From Callorhinus ursinus (lineage: Eukaryota; Chordata; Mammalia; Carnivora; Otariidae), in NCBI RefSeq assembly GCF_003265705.1, contig NW_020313044.1, positions 1,342,463 to 1,406,462 of the forward strand: a stretch of 64,000 bases of DNA, written 5' to 3'. A program made the translations under genes and the position numbers. The notes under the pieces are model-generated. The model searched no databases, was not told the origin of the DNA, and was given only the letters and a program-made list of their open reading frames with translations. How positions within the stretch are numbered: the first letter of the stretch is position 1; the number at the start of each line of letters is the position of its first letter. Shown in pieces: positions 1-11,158 of the stretch.

Positions 1-95
1 TACAGTGGGTGCTGGCCTTCAGGGAGGATGGCATCCACTCAGATGAAAGCTGAGTGTTTCTACGTGAGAAGTTCTGATAAACATTGCACTGGTGA

Positions 96-298
96 GGGCG
101 CCTGGGTGGCTCAGTCGTTAAGCGTCTGCCTTCGGCTCAGGTCATGACCCCAGGGTCCTGGGATCGAGCCCCGCATCGGGCTCCCTGCTCAGCGGGAGGC
201 CTGCTTCTCCCTCTCCCGCTCCCCCTGCTTGTGTTCCCTCTCTCACTGTCTCTCTCTGTCAAATAAATAAATAAAATCTTTAAAAAAAAAAAAAAAAA
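96..298 (+). mobile_element. CAN-SINE, full length
   Basis: Head at 96, A-tail to 298. Target duplication ACATTGCACTGGTGA at 81-95 and 300-314. Confidence 0.95.
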
Positions 299-473
299 CA
301 CATTGCACTGGTGAAAAAGAAGCATAAAGTAGGGAAACAGAGGGTCCCCATCTAGTGCTTTTCTCCTGGGACAAAGGTTTGATATTTAATTTTATTGCCA
401 GTCAGGTTCATGCAGCATTGGAAAGATGCTTTCCAGACCTCAATTTTCCTATTGTAAAAATTAAAAAGATAAA

Positions 474-679
474 GGGGCGCCGGGGTGGCTCAGTCGGTTA
501 GGCGTCTGCCTTCAGCTCAGGTCATGATCCCAGGGTCCTAGGATTGAGTCCTGCGTCGGGCTCCCTGCTCAGCCAGGAGCCTGCTTCTCCCTCTGCCTGC
601 CACTCCCCCCTCCTCCCCCTGCTCTCTCTCAAATATATAGAATCTTTTTAAAAAATTTAAAATTAAAAAAAAATTAAAA
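474..679 (+). mobile_element. CAN-SINE
   Basis: Head GGGGCGCCGGGGTGGCTCAG; the tail degrades into an A/T-rich run. Confidence 0.93.
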
Positions 680-759
680 GGTGAAAATAGATAAATCCCA
701 TGGGCTTTAAAAACTTCAAGAATAACCACGTTACATTGAACATCTATTCCCAAATCTTA

Positions 760-870
760 GACGTTCATTCAACAAATATTTACTGAATGCCTGCTATGAG
801 CTGGCAAAGTTCTAGGCACTGGGGATATGTAAGTGAACAAAATAAATGAAAATCCCCGTACTGAAGGGCA
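760..870 (-). repeat. L2 3'-end fragment
   Basis: CATTCAACAAATATTTACTG followed by TTCTAGGCACTGGGGATA is the reverse complement of the L2 3' terminus. Confidence 0.7.
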
Positions 871-905
871 AGCAGAGGTCTGAACACTTCAGACATGACA
901 ACTTT

Positions 906-1011
906 GGGAGCCTGGCTGGCTCAGTTGGTGGAGGATATGACTCTTAATCTCAGGGTCATGAGTTCAAGCCCCATGCTGGGTGTGGAGCCTACTTAAAAAA
1001 AATAATAATAA
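906..1011 (+). mobile_element. Old short tRNA-derived SINE
   Basis: Short ancestral form: CCTGGCTGGCTCAGTTGG head, tRNA B-box GAGTTCAAGCCCC, then ACTTAAAAAA. No CT-rich middle. Confidence 0.85.
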
Positions 1012-1140
1012 TCCTCATGATGTCTCTGAGGTAGGTACTATTAACATCATCCCCGTTTTACAGATAAAAACAGAAGTACAGAAACACCAAGCGATACTAT
1101 TCGGTTACAGAGCTAAGATGTGAACCCAGGCAGGAGGGCT
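1012..1140 (-). repeat. MIR
   Basis: GAGGTAGGTACTATTAACAT, then CCGTTTTACAGATAAAAAC and TGTGAACCCAGGCAGG, in MIR antisense order. Confidence 0.75.
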
Positions 1141-1191
1141 TCAGGGTCTAAATTTAATTTTTAAACAACTTTAAAAATTCATTGGTTTTCA

Positions 1192-1376
1192 GGGCGCCTG
1201 GGTGGCTCAGTCGTTAAGCATCTGCCTTTGGCTCAGGTCATGATCCCAGGGTCCTGGGATCGAGCCCCACGTCGGACTCCCTGCTCCGCGGGAAGCCTGC
1301 TTCTCCCTCTCCCACTCCCCCTGCTTGTGTTCCCTCTCTCGCTGTGTCTCTCTCTATCAAATAAATAAAATTTTTA
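1192..1376 (+). mobile_element. CAN-SINE, full length
   Basis: 19-base target duplication AAAAATTCATTGGTTTTCA at 1173-1191 and 1377-1395. Confidence 0.95.
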
Positions 1377-1395
1377 AAAAATTCATTGGTTTTCA

Positions 1396-2206
1396 AATTC
1401 TTGCCACAAAATAATGACCTGGTAAAGCTGACATAAAAGGCCACTTTGGGAACAGTAAGTACTTAAAAGATTTTTAAGAGAAAGAAAAATTTTCTACTTG
1501 ATGTTAATAGAAACTGAGAGACAGAAATCATTCTTTTACTATCCAAGTAAAATTCTAAATAGAAATGATAACCACACATCATTCCAATACAACTGTATAA
1601 TTTAAATGAGTAATTTAAATTTAAATGAATTTAGTGCCAGCCGGGAGCTCTGAGAAATTTATTTTTCTTGCTGTATTTCTTCTTTCTGGTTTATATATTC
1701 CTTGAAACAATCTGACAACTGGGAATAATTATCTTCACTTCATTTTGTAGGTGACAACTAATGATTATAATACACTGTTGGCTGGTATTGACTCATGTCA
1801 CTTGCTGAAGGCTCTATCTGTAGGAAAGGAGGGTCTTTTTAAGAACTTGCTGGTCCTCTAGCCCTTGGGTGCACCCTCTGGTGGTGACATTGGTTCTGCC
1901 CAAGCTCCGGGCAAGCTCCAAGAGAAAGTGGGTATCAGGGCAGCCTGGGCAAATTTCCAGATTGTTCCATTAGTGCTGGAAGGGCTCTTTGATATCACCT
2001 TGTCCAGGTACCATACTTTACCAAATGAGGGAGAAACTCAGGCTCAAGGGAAGGGAGGTAATGGCAGGTGCAGAGATAGAGCTCAGGCCTCATACTAGGA
2101 TGATCAACTGTCTCAGTTTTCCCAGAATGTGGAACTTTAGGTGTCGAACTTGGGCAAGTTCAGGGAAAAACAGGATGAGCTGGTCACTCTGCCTCCTGGT
2201 TCTGCT
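1396..2206. other. Intergenic, no gene seen
   Basis: AT-rich unique sequence. A MIR-like antisense stretch (AATGAGGGAGAAACTCAGGC) lies near 2022-2095. Short open frames show no recognisable protein. Confidence 0.5.
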
Positions 2207-2245
2207 TGTCCAGTAATTTTTTTTTTTTTTAAGATTTCACTTATT

Positions 2246-2440
2246 GGGGCACCTGGGTGGCTCAGTTGGTTGAGCGACTGCCTTCGGCTCAGGTCATGAT
2301 CCTGGAGTCCCAGGATCGAGTTCCGCATCAGGCTCCCTCCTCGGCGGGGAGTCTGCTTCTCCCTCTGACCCTCTTCCCTCTCGTGCTATCTCTCATTCTC
2401 TCTCTCTCAAATAAATAAATAAAATCTTAAAAAAAAAAAA
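2246..2440 (+). mobile_element. CAN-SINE nested in 2215-2835
   Basis: Inserted at AAGATTTCACTTATT, present at 2231-2245 and again at 2441-2455. Confidence 0.93.
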
Positions 2441-2455
2441 AAGATTTCACTTATT

Positions 2456-2645
2456 GGACGCCTGGATGGCTCAGTTGGTTGAGCGACTGCCTTCGGCTCA
2501 GGTCATGATCCTGGAGTCCCGGGATAGAGTCCCGCATCGGGCTCCCTGCTCGGCGAGGAGCCTGCTTCTCCCTCTGACCCTCCCCACTCTCATGTGCTCT
2601 CTCTCTCTCATTCTCACTCTCTCAAATCAATAAATCTTAAAAAAA
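2456..2645 (+). mobile_element. Second CAN-SINE at the same target
   Basis: Flanked by the second and third copies of AAGATTTCACTTATT (2441-2455, 2646-2660). Confidence 0.93.
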
Positions 2646-2840
2646 AAGATTTCACTTATTTATTTGACAGAGAGAGAGATAGCGACAGCAGAGGAACACA
2701 AGCAGGGGGAGTGGGAGAGGGAGAAGCAGGCTTCCCGCGGAGCAGGGAGCCCGATGCGGGGCTCGATCCCAGGACCCTGGGATCATGACCTGAGCCAAAG
2801 GCAGACGCTTAACAACTGAGCCACCCAGGCACTGTCCAGT

Positions 2841-4080
2841 GCTTTTTATAAATATCTTCAGGAAGTGGCATCATTCCCTGCTGACCCCAAGCTCAAGAAG
2901 AAATTTTGTCTGTTTCCTTTGACTTCCTTTTCAAGTTTTACGCATAATTTTTGAGACTGTACGCTTGTGCCTATTGCCTATTTCTCTTCATTTCCTTTCT
3001 TTTGTTTTCTCCAGGAAAGTTGAGTCTGCAGGGCAAGCCAGGTGACAGTCATTTAGGAATTAGGAGGGAATGATTTCATCTCTAGAAAACCAAGAAGTCC
3101 TACCTCTGCTTCTCACTGGTCAAAATGATGTCCAGTGGGGGAACATGATGTCCAGAGAGTGAAGCAGCACCTGTCATATCACATGCAAGGTAAGAGCTGA
3201 CCTCTGAGTAGGTAGACAGCGCCGGAAAAGGTGTTGTTTCAGAGCCCGGGATGGTTCTGACTGCCCTCTCTCCAACAAATACCTCTTCTTCCTACTGACT
3301 CAAGCCAGTAATTCCATCATCAGAGTTTAATTGCTGCCAAACAAAGGTTTTACTCTTATTAAATGCAAACTTCCCTTACAAAGGTTAATGAATCAGCTGT
3401 CAATCTCTCCAAAGAAAAGACTTTCTCAGAAATTCCAGCCACTTCCCTGTCTTTCCAGTGCACCCGTCCTAGTCTATGTGTGCACAGGTCAGGCTCACAC
3501 GCTCATGCAGACCCCTCACCAGTCTGCATTTCCTCTGCCTACACTCCCTTCCATGTCCCCCACAGGCTGGGGACAGTCCTCCACCCACCTCCCATTATAG
3601 GGTCACAAGAAAGCAGCGTCTCATAGAATAAAGTCTAAACTCCTCTGCTTGCTTGTGAAGACCTGTCTGATTTGCTAACAGGTATGCTCTGAAGTACAGG
3701 GCCTCGGTCTCTTGGTTCACAGATAAGTTCCCAGAACCTGACATGGTGCACAGGATGCAGGGGTGCTCAAAAAATGTACATGTTGATCAACTAACTGATT
3801 CAGCTCTTCCGGCACACATTCATCACCCAAGATTTCCTGACCAAAGCCTCGTCTCACAAACTCCCAACAATTCCCTGACCTTGCACACACACTCAATGGT
3901 CAGAACTTTCTGGTATACCTTGGTTCTTGGGCTTTTTGGTCTGGAAATCCCTGCTTTCATCCCCATCAACCTAGTCTACCTGTTCCTCAAGGTCCATTCA
4001 AGTCCTGGTTCTGCCACAAGCCTTCCTGGGTACTCCAACCTGCCATAACTGCTCCTTTTACAACTTAAACTGTCCTGGAT
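2841..4080. other. Intergenic, no gene seen
   Basis: Mostly unique. CAGTAATTCC and AAGTCTAAACTCCTCTGC (3630) hint at very diverged L2. The 101-residue frame at 3743-4048 has no recognisable domain. Confidence 0.45.
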
Positions 4081-4786
4081 TTCTGCGCTGCCCTGGGGAT
4101 GCAAGCTTACACTCTTAATCCCCCTGCTTCCTTTGCTGGGGTTGCTTCGCTGAGGATCTGTCTTTGGCCCTCTGCTCTTTCCTCTGAATTCCCTCTCTCA
4201 GATGCCTCATACAATCACACAGCTTCAACTATTTCTTCTCCATAGTAGATCGGAAATCTAGGCATTCAAAATTCTGTCCTTTCTCCCCAGCTCCTGAGCC
4301 AAATTTCCAACTACCAACCAAACATTTCCATTGGAGGGCGCCTGGGTGGCTCAGTTGGTTGGGCGACTGCCTTTGGCTCAGGTCATGATCCTGGAGTCCC
4401 GGGATCGAGTCCCACATCGGGCTCCCTGCTCAGCAGGGAGTCTGCTTCTCCCTCTGACCCTCTTCCCTCTTGTGCTCTCTCTCTCTCATTCTCTCTCTCA
4501 AATAAATAAAATCTTAAAAAAAAAAACATTTCCATTGGACTTTGCTGCCATCATCTTTCTCACCCAATGAAGCTCTGATTTCTCACCCTTCCTCCCAGTC
4601 ACACAGGCTGGAAAAATGCTAGGACTGAGGAGGGATCAGGGATGAGAGAGAAAGATAAATTAAGTACCAAAACCTGGTCAGTTCTTCTTGAGAGAGATCT
4701 GTCAATGTCTTCGGGGCTCTCCCCCCACACCAATTCATTGTCCACACAGCAGCCAGAGTGATCTTTTAAAAATGTGAGTCAGGGTG
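4081..4786 (+). repeat. L2 fragment, interrupted by a SINE
   Basis: GGCCCTCTGCTCTTTCC and later ACAGCAGCCAGAGTGATCTT (near 4748) are L2 landmarks in the right order around the SINE at 4336. Confidence 0.65.
4336..4524 (+). mobile_element. CAN-SINE, full length
   Basis: Target duplication AACATTTCCATTGGA at 4321-4335 and 4525-4539. Confidence 0.95.
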
Positions 4787-4881
4787 GGGCACCTGTGTGG
4801 CTCAGTCACTTAAGCATCCAACTCTTGATTTCCGCTCCAATAGTGATCTCACTTACCAACTGAGCCATCCAGGCACTCCAG
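4787..4881. mobile_element. Two SINE heads in inverted orientation
   Basis: A + strand head (GGGGCACCTGTGTGGCTCAG) up to about 4848 joins directly to a - strand head fragment (ACCAACTGAGCCATCCAGGC), with no body or tail of either. Confidence 0.8.
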
Positions 4882-4987
4882 AATACTATTTTTTTTAAAG
4901 GATTATTCAGAGAATAAGAGAAAACTCTTAGGTATTATAGATTTGATGCATAAATAAAAAGAATTTAATCTAAAGGTTGGAAGATAG

Positions 4988-5406
4988 GGGTGCCAGGTGG
5001 CTCAGTCAGTTAACAGCCAACACTTTTTTTTTAAGATTTTATTTATTTACTTGAGAGAGAGAGAGAGAGAGCACGAGAGACGGAGGGTCAGAGGGACCCT
5101 GCTGAGCAGGGAGCCCGATGCAGGACTCGATCCCAGGACTCCAGGATCATGACCTGAGCCGAAAGCAGTCGCTTAACCAACTGAGCCACCCAGGTCCCCA
5201 ATCTCTGACTCTTGATTTTGGCTCAGGTCATGATCTCAGGGTAATGAGATCGAGCCCCATGTCAGGCTCTACACTGGGCATGGAGCCTACTTAAGATTCT
5301 CTCTCCCTCTCCCTCTGCTCCTCCCCCCACCTTCACCCCCAGCACACACACTCTCTCTCAAAAAAAAATAAATAAATAAATAATAAAAACAAAAATAAAA
5401 ATAAAT
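4988..5406 (+). mobile_element. CAN-SINE (older form) split by a - strand SINE
   Basis: Pieces 4988-5023 and 5200-5406. Outer duplication AAAGGTTGGAAGATAG at 4972-4987 and 5407-5422. Confidence 0.9.
5024..5199 (-). mobile_element. CAN-SINE nested in 4988-5406
   Basis: T-run, AAGATTTTATTTATTTACTT, ends CTGAGCCACCCAGGTCCCC. Confidence 0.93.
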
Positions 5407-5539
5407 AAAGGTTGGAAGATAGAGTTGAGGAGTTCCCCTAGATAATAAAACAATAAAACAAAACAAAAAAAGATGGAAAGCAGAAAAGAAGAGGTAAAAT
5501 GAGAAAATGAGAGGATCAGTCAAGGAGGTCTGATATCCT

Positions 5540-6480
5540 CACACAAACACACAAAAATAATTGTAAATAATTGTAAGAAAAGAGAACACAGAAAATGAAG
5601 GGAAAGAAACTATCAACAAAATAATACAAGAAAGTTAACCAAAACAAAAAGACATATGTTTACAGACTGAAAGAATCCATGAGTACTAAACACAAGAAAT
5701 GAAAAAACTGTAAACCAAAGCCACATCATTGTGGAATTTCAGTATGCTGAGGATAAAGAAAAGCTTCTACAAGCTTCCAACGGGAGTAGCAGAAAGAAGC
5801 ACAAGTAACCTACAAAAGACTAGCATTCAAAATGCTTAAGTTTCTCAACAGCAATACTGGAAACCAGAAGATATTGGAACAATGACCTCAACATTCTGCA
5901 GGAACTACAATTCTATACCCTACCAAAACATTACTCTAAGAAAAAATTTAAATATCAACCAAGTGAGAATAGAATAAAGATTTTCAGACACATGAGGTCT
6001 TAAAAAGTGTGCTTCCTATGCACCCATTCTCAGGAAGCTACTGAAATATGTTACCCATCAAAATGAGGGGAGTAAACAGAGATAAAAAGACATAATATTT
6101 AAGAAATACGATGTACAACAAAGTGGAGAAGCAAAGTGAAACCCTATCCTGATGGTGAAAGAGATACTAAAATGATAACTGTGCAGTATGCAAAGAAGTA
6201 GCTCAACCAGATGAGAGTAAGACTGAGAGCTAAATGTCTTGAGAGATGTTTTAGATGAGTGGCACAGTTAGGGCTTGATGTGGTGATAACTACATAGAAA
6301 AGAAGCAAATAACAAAAAAAAAAAAAAAGAAAGAAAATTATTCATCCCAGAGAAAACAGAAAGGCTTATAGGGAAGAAAAAGTAAGGTGGCTTACCACAT
6401 GACTCTCCTCTAAATAGTATTTATATAATCATACTGTAAATGCTGAATACTGTCTTATGTAAAATTATAATTTAACTATC
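5540..6480 (+). mobile_element. Old L1 (L1M type) 3' region
   Basis: GAAACCAGAAGATATTGGAA, TTTTCAGACACATGAGGTC and CTCAGGAAGCTACTGAA are landmarks of mammalian L1M 3' sequences. An A-run lies near 6314-6328. No intact frame. Confidence 0.65.
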
Positions 6481-6514
6481 TTGGGAGATGGGAGGATGAG
6501 AAAGAAGGATTTGT

Positions 6515-6698
6515 TTTTTTAAAGATTTTATTTATTTATTTGAGAGAGAGAGAAACAGCATGAAAGGGGAGAGGGCCAGAGGGAGAAGCAGGCTCCCCGC
6601 TGAGCCGGGAGCCTGATGTGGGACTTGATCCCAGGATTCTGGGATCATGACCTGAGCCGAAGGCAGTTGCTTAACCAACTGAGCTACCCAGGCGCCCT
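6515..6698 (-). mobile_element. CAN-SINE, full length
   Basis: Target duplication GAGAAAGAAGGATTTGT at 6498-6514, repeated with one change from 6699. Confidence 0.94.
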
Positions 6699-6855
6699 GA
6701 GAAAGATGGATTTGTATTTGGTAGGTGGGGAGAGAAAGAGAGGCAAATTCTCATCCCCCATGATGGGAAGTAACCAGATAATAACTAAAATTGAAAAATA
6801 CATAGGATTCAAATAGGTTGGTTTTTGTTGCTATTGTTTTAGAAATACAGAAGTA

Positions 6856-6998
6856 GGGGCACCTGGCTGGCTCAGTCGGTGGAGCATATAACTCTTGATA
6901 TTGAGGTTATGAGTTCAAGCCCCACCATGGGTATAGCGATTACTTAAAAACAAAATCTTAAAAAATAAATAAAACAAAATAAAATCTTTAAAAAAAGA
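6856..6998 (+). mobile_element. Old short tRNA-derived SINE
   Basis: CACCTGGCTGGCTCAGTCGG head, TTATGAGTTCAAGCCCC B-box, simple AAAATC tail. Confidence 0.88.
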
Positions 6999-7131
6999 AA
7001 TAAGGAAGTAATACTAATAGCATCAAATAAAAAAAGTGAAAGTTGTTTCTTGAGAGGAAAAAGGGGGTATAGTTGCAAAAGGCTGCGGCTTTTCTTAACA
7101 AATCCTATACAACTTTTAACTTTTAGGAGCA

Positions 7132-7317
7132 TTTTTTTTAATGTTTTATTTATTTATTCATGAGAGTCAGAGAGAGAGAGAGGGAGAGGCAGAGGCAGAG
7201 GGAGAAGCAGGCTCCCCGCCTAGCAGGGAGCCCGATGCGGGACTCAATCCCAGGACCCTGGGATCATGACCTGAGCTGAAGGCAGATGCTTAACCATCTT
7301 AGTCACCCAGGCGCCTC
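7132..7317 (-). mobile_element. CAN-SINE (CATGAGAG sub-type)
   Basis: TTTATTTATTCATGAGAGTC near the tail marks a minor sub-type also seen at 32001 and 59109. Confidence 0.93.
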
Positions 7318-7506
7318 AAGGGGCATGTTTTTGATTAATATAAAAATTAAGAAAAAAACAAGGTAGATTGTTTTGTAGTGTCACAGAAAGGGGTCTCTGA
7401 GGTAAAAATTTAAAAACAACTTGAGGAAAAAACAAAAAAACAAACAAAATAAAACCAAGTTGAGGAATAATAACACAGTTCTATTTTTTAAATTACATAT
7501 GTATAA

Positions 7507-7600
7507 GGGCACCTGGCTGGCTCAGTTGGTAGAGCATGTGACTCTTGGTCTCAGGGTTGTGAGTTCAAGCCCCACATTGGGTGTGGAACCCACTTAAAAA
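7507..7600 (+). mobile_element. Old short tRNA-derived SINE
   Basis: GGCACCTGGCTGGCTCAGTT to CCACTTAAAAAAATTACA; the tail leads into a TTACA array. Confidence 0.88.
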
Positions 7601-7630
7601 AATTACATTACGTTACATTACATTACATTA
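7601..7630 (+). repeat. (TTACA)n microsatellite
   Basis: Five to six imperfect TTACA/TTACG units at the tail of the preceding SINE. Confidence 0.85.
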
Positions 7631-7644
7631 AAACGACATGTATA

Positions 7645-7848
7645 GGGGCACCTGGGTGGCTCAGTCAGTTAAGCGTCTGCCTTGGGCTCAGGTCATGATC
7701 CCAGGGTCCTCGGATCGAGTCCCACGTCAGGCTCCCCGCTCAGCAGGAAGCCTGCTTCTCCCTCTCCCACGTTCCCTGCTTGTGTTCCCTCTCTCACTGT
7801 CTCTCTCTGTTAAAAAATAAATAAATAAATCTTTAAAAAATAAAAAAG
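7645..7848 (+). mobile_element. CAN-SINE, full length
   Basis: Short duplication ACATGTATA at 7636-7644 and 7851-7859. Confidence 0.94.
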
Positions 7849-8146
7849 TAACATGTATATATGAACATTTGTGTATACAAAGAAAAAAATCCATACTAAA
7901 TTGTTCAAACTGGTTACCTAAAGGGAGTGAATAGGGGAGATTCAAATTTTACATTATGTATTTCCATTTTATTTATGTTTTTTGGTAATGGGCATGAATC
8001 ACATATACAAAATTTTTTAAAGCTCATTTGTTCATGCATGCACATCAAATATTTGGTTGATAACTTCTTTAATTATGCTTTATGTTCACAAGCACACTAC
8101 AAGTTTTTCAAGCATAGAGATCATTTTAGAAGCTTTATATGCACAA

Positions 8147-8404
8147 TGGGTACCTGGGTGGCTCAGTCCATTAAGCTTCTGCCTTTGGCTCCAGTCATGA
8201 ACCCGGGGTCCTGAGATTGAGCCCGACATTGAGCTTCCTGCTTAGCAGGGAGTCTGCTTCTCCTTCTGTCCCGCACCCTGCTCGCTCCTTCTCTCTCTCA
8301 AATAAATAAATAAAATCTTTAAAATATATATATAATAAGAGAAATGAAGTCTACTGACTGGAGGAGGAAGAGGAGGAGGAGGAGGAGGAGAAGGAGAAGA
8401 AGAA
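8147..8404 (+). mobile_element. CAN-SINE with ~80 bases of extra 3' sequence
   Basis: The SINE proper ends near 8330, but the duplicated target (GCTTTATATGCAC, 8132-8144 and 8406-8418) lies beyond a unique stretch and an AGG array. Confidence 0.8.
8361..8404 (+). repeat. (GGA)n/(GAA)n purine tract
   Basis: Uninterrupted purine run of GGA and GAA triplets. An open frame here is low complexity only. Confidence 0.9.
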
Positions 8405-8771
8405 GTGGCTTTATATGCACCACAGTGCCAACCACTGGGCTGGCTACCCTTTAGGCAGGTGCTCGTACAGGCTGAAATTGCAGTAGTGAGGCTTCCATCA
8501 GAACAAGGAGCCTGTTGTACCATTTTCTGCCACTAGATGGCAGCTCTCTATCAGAAGTCCTATTTCTATGGATGTTTCCCCCCCACACCCCGTTAATCTC
8601 ATTTCCGGCTCCAACAGAGTACTTTATCTCACTGTATTATTATAAATTGTTTACACTTCTCTCTCAGACCAGACTGAGAGCTTGTCCAGGATAAAAATAT
8701 CAACTAAGGGTAATTCATATTAAACTCGTAGTGTTGAGTACTGGCCTGAACTCAGTAGATAAATATTTCTT

Positions 8772-8967
8772 GTTTTTAAGATTTTTATTTATTTATTGAG
8801 AGAGAGAGAGAGAATGGTAGAGAGAGAGCACGAGAGGGAAGAAGGTCAGAGGGAGAAGCAGACTCCCTGCTGAACAGGGAGCCCTATGCGGGACTCGATC
8901 CTGCGACTCCAGGATCATGACCCGAGCCGAAGGCAGTCGCTTAACCAACTGAGCCACCCAGGCGCCC
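8772..8967 (-). mobile_element. CAN-SINE, full length
   Basis: 21-base duplication at 8751-8771 (CTCAGTAGATAAATATTTCT core) repeated from 8968. Confidence 0.95.
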
Positions 8968-8989
8968 TCAGTAGATAAATATTTCTTAG

Positions 8990-10810
8990 AATGAATAAAT
9001 GGATAGATGGATGAATATTTCCCTGAAATTAATAAATCCCACAATCATCTCCATACTTTCTTCCCCAACAATCAATTGAGAAACATTAATTGGGAATTCC
9101 TGTGTCCTATCCAGGGCCTAGAGATGGGAGTTCATAACGGTGAGAGAATAAAAAAACAGAATAAAAGGGTTTTAACCACTTGAAATGTCTCCTTGGAGAA
9201 GCCCCTCCAACTTTAAACCTTCCTAGGCCAATAGTGAAGATGTAGCTTCTGCCATCTGACCACCTCAATCCAATAGGAGAAAGATGCTGCTCTCCTATGA
9301 GAGATCCCCCTGTGGTTGGGATTGAGAAGGCCTAGCCCTAAGGAGTTTCCAGAATGATGAAGAAGCATCTTCAAACATGAAACAGCTCTAGTCATGGCTT
9401 GCAGATTTATCCCCTCTAATGTACCCCAAGCCCTCACAGGCCCATGTGTTCAGCAGACAACCAACTGCTCCCATTTTCCACACAGGAGGGCCTCTTTTTT
9501 TTCTTTCCCTCACCTGGAACTCTGGGTCTGAAAGGGAGAACTTAAAAGTATTCTCCTCTTCCTTCCTTGGACACACTGTTGAGGAGTTGTGCAAGTCACT
9601 GAAGCTAAATTAGGGGGCCAAAGGGAGGGCCAGGAGCTCAAGCGGCTGTGGCATTTGGACTGGGAGGCAAGGATCCCCCAGGGGGCGGGAAGAGACCAGT
9701 TTCCAAGGAGAAGGGGTGGAGACCAGAGATTGAAAATCCCTGAGCTCTGCTCAGTGTCACAGTTTAGAAGAATATGCATGGAGGCTCATTCTCTCCTCCC
9801 CTCGCCTCCCCCCCTTATCTAATTAGCAGAAGAGTGTAAAAAGTCAGAAATCCTATCTCTTTCTCTTCTGGCATTTTCAGCTACCTCCACCCTCTCTCGA
9901 CCCTCACTCCACTGCCCCCACCCCAACTTGCGCCACAGTCTAAGAAGTGCTAGCAGTGTCAGAACCCTGGAAGAGGCCTGGGAAAAGAAATGTGGGGGAA
10001 CCAGGGATTTGGGAGTTTAGCGAGAGTGCACATTTGGAAAGAAACATTGGCCTAGGATGCACACCATCATCACTGTAGGCTGATCAACCACCTGGTTTGC
10101 CCAACACTGCCCCAGTTTAAGCACTGAGAGTCCCACTCCAAGGGGAATCCTCCAATCCAGAGCAAACCAAGATGGTAGGATCCAAGCAAGTTTTCTTGGC
10201 TTCAACTCTATGTATGACCCTGAGTAAGTCCCCTGTCTCTGGGCCTCGTGTATCTCATAAAATGGGACCCTCTAGCTCAGACACTTTTGGTTCCGTGAAT
10301 GGCCTCTAGAGTTTCTGAAGCTGGGCACAACAAGGGTTGACTCTGGCTTATTCCTCATTGATTATAATCCCCAGAGCTTCCCCTAGGACTCTTGAAACCT
10401 CAACATCCCTGAACAGTAAAGGTAGAAGGGGCCTTCTGATCCTACCTCCTTATTAGCTCTATGAATACCTTTCCAGAGGTACATGCATTTATTCATTGTA
10501 TTCCTCTTTCTGCCCTACATTATAGTTAAATACACACCTTAGCCTCTATTTACTAGATACTAAGCCTGAGGGCAGGTAGCAAGACTATGGCTCAACAAGA
10601 GTTAAAGCCTTGCACATAACTGGAATTGACAAACGGTGTTCAATTCCACATAGAAATCTTTTGTACTATATCTCCCAGGGGCCTACAGGGAGGACACAGG
10701 GCTCCAATGGTATGCTGGAGGGGAGGGGGGGTGGCTGTCTGTCCCAGCTCAGAAAGCTGATTGGTAAATTTTCAGGAATTTTGTAAACTGGTGGTTAAAC
10801 ACAGCCATTA
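8990..10810. other. Intergenic, SINE-free, no gene seen
   Basis: 1.8 kb without CAN-SINEs. A MIR piece (+, ~10195-10290: ATGACCCTGAGTAAGTCCC) is likely. Overlapping short frames on both strands near 9400-9820 show no domain. Confidence 0.5.
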
Positions 10811-10829
10811 TTAAAAATTAAATTACATA

Positions 10830-10930
10830 GGGGCACCTGGCTAGCTCAGTTGGTAGCCTGTCTCTTGATCTCAGGGTCATGAGTTTGAGCCCCATGTCAG
10901 GGGTAGAGATAACTTAAAAATAAAATCTTA
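10830..10930 (+). mobile_element. Old short SINE, tail hit by a younger SINE
   Basis: Outer duplication TAAAAATTAAATTACATA at 10812-10829 and 11141-11158. Confidence 0.9.
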
Positions 10931-11129
10931 GGGGCACCTGGGTGGCTCAGTCAGTTAAGCATCTGCTTTCAGCCCAGGTCATGATCCTAGGGTCCTGGGA
11001 TCCAGCCTCACATTGGGCTCCCTGCTCAGCGGGGAGTCTGCTTCTCCCTCTCCCTCTGCTGCTCCCCCTGCTTGTGCTCTCTCTGTCCAATAAATAAATA
11101 AAATCTTTTTTAAAAATTAAAAATAAATA
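10931..11129 (+). mobile_element. CAN-SINE inserted in the tail of the old SINE
   Basis: Target AATAAAATCTTA occurs before (10919-10930) and after it (~11130). Confidence 0.9.
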
Positions 11130-11158
11130 ATAAAATCTTAAAAAATTAAATTACATAA

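Larger units (their letters stand above)
2215..2835 (-). mobile_element. CAN-SINE split by two later SINEs
   Basis: T-run at 2217-2230 and body 2646-2835, ending CTGAGCCACCCAGGC. Outer duplication TGTCCAGT at 2207-2214 and 2833-2840. Confidence 0.85.

Noticed and set aside
906..1011. SINE heads as tRNA genes
   Set aside because: A- and B-box motifs are present but there is no cloverleaf-compatible acceptor stem; they are tRNA-derived SINEs.
4248..4256. AGATCGGAA as a second adapter remnant
   Set aside because: Only nine bases match the TruSeq adapter and the following bases do not continue it; it lies within ordinary L2-like sequence.
7638..7820. Many ~60-90 residue frames rich in [18 protein letters not shown] or [16 protein letters not shown]
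   Set aside because: These are translations of CAN-SINE bodies in sense and antisense, repeated across the window, not genes.
8361..8404. Acidic/proline-rich frame over the GGA array
   Set aside because: Low-complexity translation of a purine microsatellite.
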